From assembly GCF_014873945.1 (NCBI RefSeq), contig NZ_JADBEC010000002.1:372001-436000 (forward strand): a stretch of 64,000 bases of DNA, in the 5' to 3' direction. Numbering within the stretch: position 1 is the stretch's first letter; every line of letters begins with the position of its first letter. The notes under the pieces are model-generated. The model did no database searches and had not been told where the DNA came from. It worked only from the letters and a program-made list of their open reading frames with translations. Positions 62,241-64,000 of this stretch are shown one piece after another. Source of the stretch: Rhizobium viscosum. Its GTDB lineage: Bacteria > Pseudomonadota > Alphaproteobacteria > Rhizobiales > Rhizobiaceae. Position numbers and translations under genes: made by a program.

Positions 62241-64000
62241 ATGCCCTCGAGACTGAATCGCAAATTGCAGATGCCCCGCCGCGATGACCTCGGCCTTCTG
62301 ACAATCGCCAATGGCTCCGGCCTTTCCATATCCGCACTGCCGAACGGCACGCTCTTTTCCATCGATTATGCCGATAGCCTTGGATCGGTGCAGATCAACC
62401 AGATCCAGGGATCGCCTCTTTCCGGCGGTGTCGGTCGCCTCTATCTGCGGATCGGCGGCAAAAAGCCTACGGTTGCCGAAATCGTTGGACCTCGAGCGCA
62501 GGGTCGCTTCGGCCATAGTGAGGCAGGCTTCTCCTGGAATGGCGAAGTCGGAGACATCCACTATCATGTGTGTCTCGTGCTTGCCCCTTCCGAGACGACA
62601 TGGTTCTGGCATGTGACGCTGACGCATCCCGGCGCGGAAAAGCTGCCGGCCGATCTCGTGCTGGTTCAGGATATCGGCCTCGGCGACCGCGGTTTCCTGA
62701 TGAACAGCGAAGCCTATGCCTCGCAATATGTCGATCACCATATCGCCGAACATCCGGCCTACGGCCCTGTCGTAATGAACCGGCAGAACCTCAAGCAGGG
62801 CGGCGGGCGCAATCCGTGGCTCGCGCAGGGCTGCCTGGAAGGTATTGCCGCTTACGCTACCGATGCGATCCAGCTGATCAAATCGGCGGCCGACAGGGGT
62901 GACCTACTCGTCGGTCCCTTCGGCAGTGACCTGCCGAGCCAACGCCGGCAGCACGAAATGGCCTGCCCGGCGCTTCAGTCGAAGTCGCTTACCGTTTCGG
63001 CCGAAGGCGTCACTGCGAGCTTCTTCGGCCTGTTCCTCAACGACCATCAGGCAGCCTCCGACAAAGCCGATCTTTCCCGCCTCGATCATCTGAAAGCTGT
63101 CGAAAAGACAGCGACTGGACCGGTCGAGCAGGTGCCGCCGCGCAGCATCCTGCAGGATGCCGAACTGCTGACGGTGGAGACGCTGGACGACAAGGCGCTT
63201 ACCCGCCTCTATCCCGATCGCATGCTCGAAGAGCGTGTGGACGGCCAACTGCTCTCCTTCTTCGTACCTGAGGGCGCCCTCAATCGTCACGTGGTTCTGC
63301 GCGAGAAGGAACTGCAGGTCGCGCGCCGCCACGGAGCAATCGTGCGCAGCGGCCAGAATATGCTGCTCGACGATGTCACTCTGGCATCGACCTGCTGGAT
63401 GCAAGGCATCTTTGCCGCACAGCTGACAATCGGCAATACATCCTTCCACAAACTGTTTTCGGTCTCCCGCGATCCCTACAATCTGACCCGCACCAGCGGA
63501 TTGCGCATCCTTGTCGATGTCGGCCATGGCTGGCAGCTTCTCGGCGTGCCCTCGGTCTTCGATATGGGCCTGAGCGACTGCCGCTGGATCTATCGCCTTG
63601 GCAACCAGACCATCACCGTAACGGCGACTGCGTCAGGCGAAGATCCCGCGATGCAATGGGCCGTCTCGGTCGAGGGCAAGCCCTGCCGCTTCCTGGTCTT
63701 CGGCCACCTCATTCTCGGCGAGCGAGAATATGACACGAGCGGCTATGCCGAATTCGATGACGATGCCAAGCGCATCCTCTTTCGCCCGGATCCGCATTGG
63801 CTCTGGGGCGAGCGGTTCCCCGATGCCAGCTACTGGCTCGTGAATTCCACACCCGATGCCATCGAGGCGATCGGCGGCGATGAGCTTCTTTATGAAGATG
63901 GCGTTGCCCGCAACGGCGCCTTCGTCGCCCTGCGCTCCACCGAGACACAATCGCTCTCCTTCGCCGTCGTCGGCTCGATGACGGACAAGGCAGAGGCCAA
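62241..64000 (+). CDS. GH94/GT36-type phosphorylase-like protein, N-terminal part (partial)
   Basis: An uninterrupted frame of 586 codons runs from ATG 62241 off the window end. It encodes MPSRLNRKLQMPRRDDLGLL, repeated beta-sandwich-like segments (GVGRLYLRIGGKKP; HVTLTHPGAEKLPADLVLVQD), GDRGFLMNSEAYASQYVDHH, and FVALRSTETQSLSFAVVGSM at the edge. This resembles the sugar-binding N-terminal half of rhizobial glycosyltransferase-36/cellobiose-phosphorylase-related proteins of about 1,100 residues, relatives of the C-terminal part of cyclic glucan synthase NdvB. The catalytic domain is beyond the window. The ribosome site is weak. Confidence 0.75.
   Translation, partial: MPSRLNRKLQMPRRDDLGLLTIANGSGLSISALPNGTLFSIDYADSLGSVQINQIQGSPLSGGVGRLYLRIGGKKPTVAEIVGPRAQGRFGHSEAGFSWNGEVGDIHYHVCLVLAPSETTWFWHVTLTHPGAEKLPADLVLVQDIGLGDRGFLMNSEAYASQYVDHHIAEHPAYGPVVMNRQNLKQGGGRNPWLAQGCLEGIAAYATDAIQLIKSAADRGDLLVGPFGSDLPSQRRQHEMACPALQSKSLTVSAEGVTASFFGLFLNDHQAASDKADLSRLDHLKAVEKTATGPVEQVPPRSILQDAELLTVETLDDKALTRLYPDRMLEERVDGQLLSFFVPEGALNRHVVLREKELQVARRHGAIVRSGQNMLLDDVTLASTCWMQGIFAAQLTIGNTSFHKLFSVSRDPYNLTRTSGLRILVDVGHGWQLLGVPSVFDMGLSDCRWIYRLGNQTITVTATASGEDPAMQWAVSVEGKPCRFLVFGHLILGEREYDTSGYAEFDDDAKRILFRPDPHWLWGERFPDASYWLVNSTPDAIEAIGGDELLYEDGVARNGAFVALRSTETQSLSFAVVGSMTDKAEA

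Noticed and set aside
1..64000. CRISPR arrays, insertion sequences, tRNA or rRNA genes, attachment sites
   Set aside because: No regularly spaced repeats, no transposase-like protein or terminal inverted repeats, and no cloverleaf or rRNA sequence recognised on reading both strands.

Overview
This window looks like a piece of a Rhizobiaceae genome (alpha-proteobacterium, Rhizobium-type). The reasons are the high GC content, the density of sugar ABC transporter operons with LacI/SorC regulators, a methyl-accepting protein ending in a W-x-x-F tether, a NasT/NasS nitrate assimilation cluster, and separate DhaK/DhaL kinases without a PTS DhaM. No tRNA, rRNA, CRISPR array or intact insertion sequence was seen. 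It is chromosome- or megaplasmid-like metabolic DNA with two eroded patches.

Layout. 1-2.6 kb: end of a tagatose-bisphosphate/amino-sugar operon (SIS fragment, KbaZ-like subunit, UgpC-type ATPase). 2.7-7.7 kb: chemoreceptor, truncated LuxR-type protein, secreted cupin, MFS permease. 7.7-15.1 kb: LacI regulator divergent from an ABC operon with a GH127 beta-L-arabinofuranosidase, with a double inverted operator between them. 15.1-17.6 kb: proline iminopeptidase and M24 Xaa-Pro-type peptidase. 17.6-19.6 kb: wreck of a C-P lyase (phn) locus, with phnJ and phnE pseudogenes around an intact phnM, followed by a PfkB kinase and a cytoplasmic HtrA-like protease. 21.6-23.1 kb: haloalkane dehalogenase with its TetR regulator. 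23.2-30.5 kb: Ohr, a 44-residue small protein, a histidine kinase/OmpR-type regulator pair, two exported alpha/beta hydrolases, DUF488 and DipZ. Three promoters here share a 17-bp direct-repeat motif. 30.6-39.6 kb: dihydroxyacetone-kinase-type polyol/ketose operon, including a SorC-type regulator fused to DhaK, a second DhaK/DhaL pair, an SDR dehydrogenase and a ribose-type ABC transporter. 40.2-46.2 kb: a second ribose-type transporter operon (two permeases) with a divergent LacI regulator and two operators. 46.2-48.5 kb: YdeP/FdhF-like molybdoenzyme. 48.7-59.2 kb: nasT-nasS, then a sigma-54 promoter, an attenuator leader, and transporter-nirB-nirD-nasA-cysG. 59.3-62.2 kb: eroded stretch with a small membrane protein, a PanE-like reductase and a truncated efflux adaptor. 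62.2 kb to the end: N-terminal part of a GH94/GT36-type protein.

How the genes work together. Most of the window is a catabolic toolkit suited to plant-derived carbon: arabinosides, polyols, ribose-like sugars and peptides. Each operon carries its own regulator and visible operator. The nitrate cluster is a complete assimilation route from uptake to ammonia plus siroheme. It is controlled by nitrogen status (sigma-54 with an NtrC-like site) and apparently by nitrate (NasS/NasT acting on a leader terminator). The strongest candidate for something undescribed is the small regulon around the 24-26 kb two-component pair.
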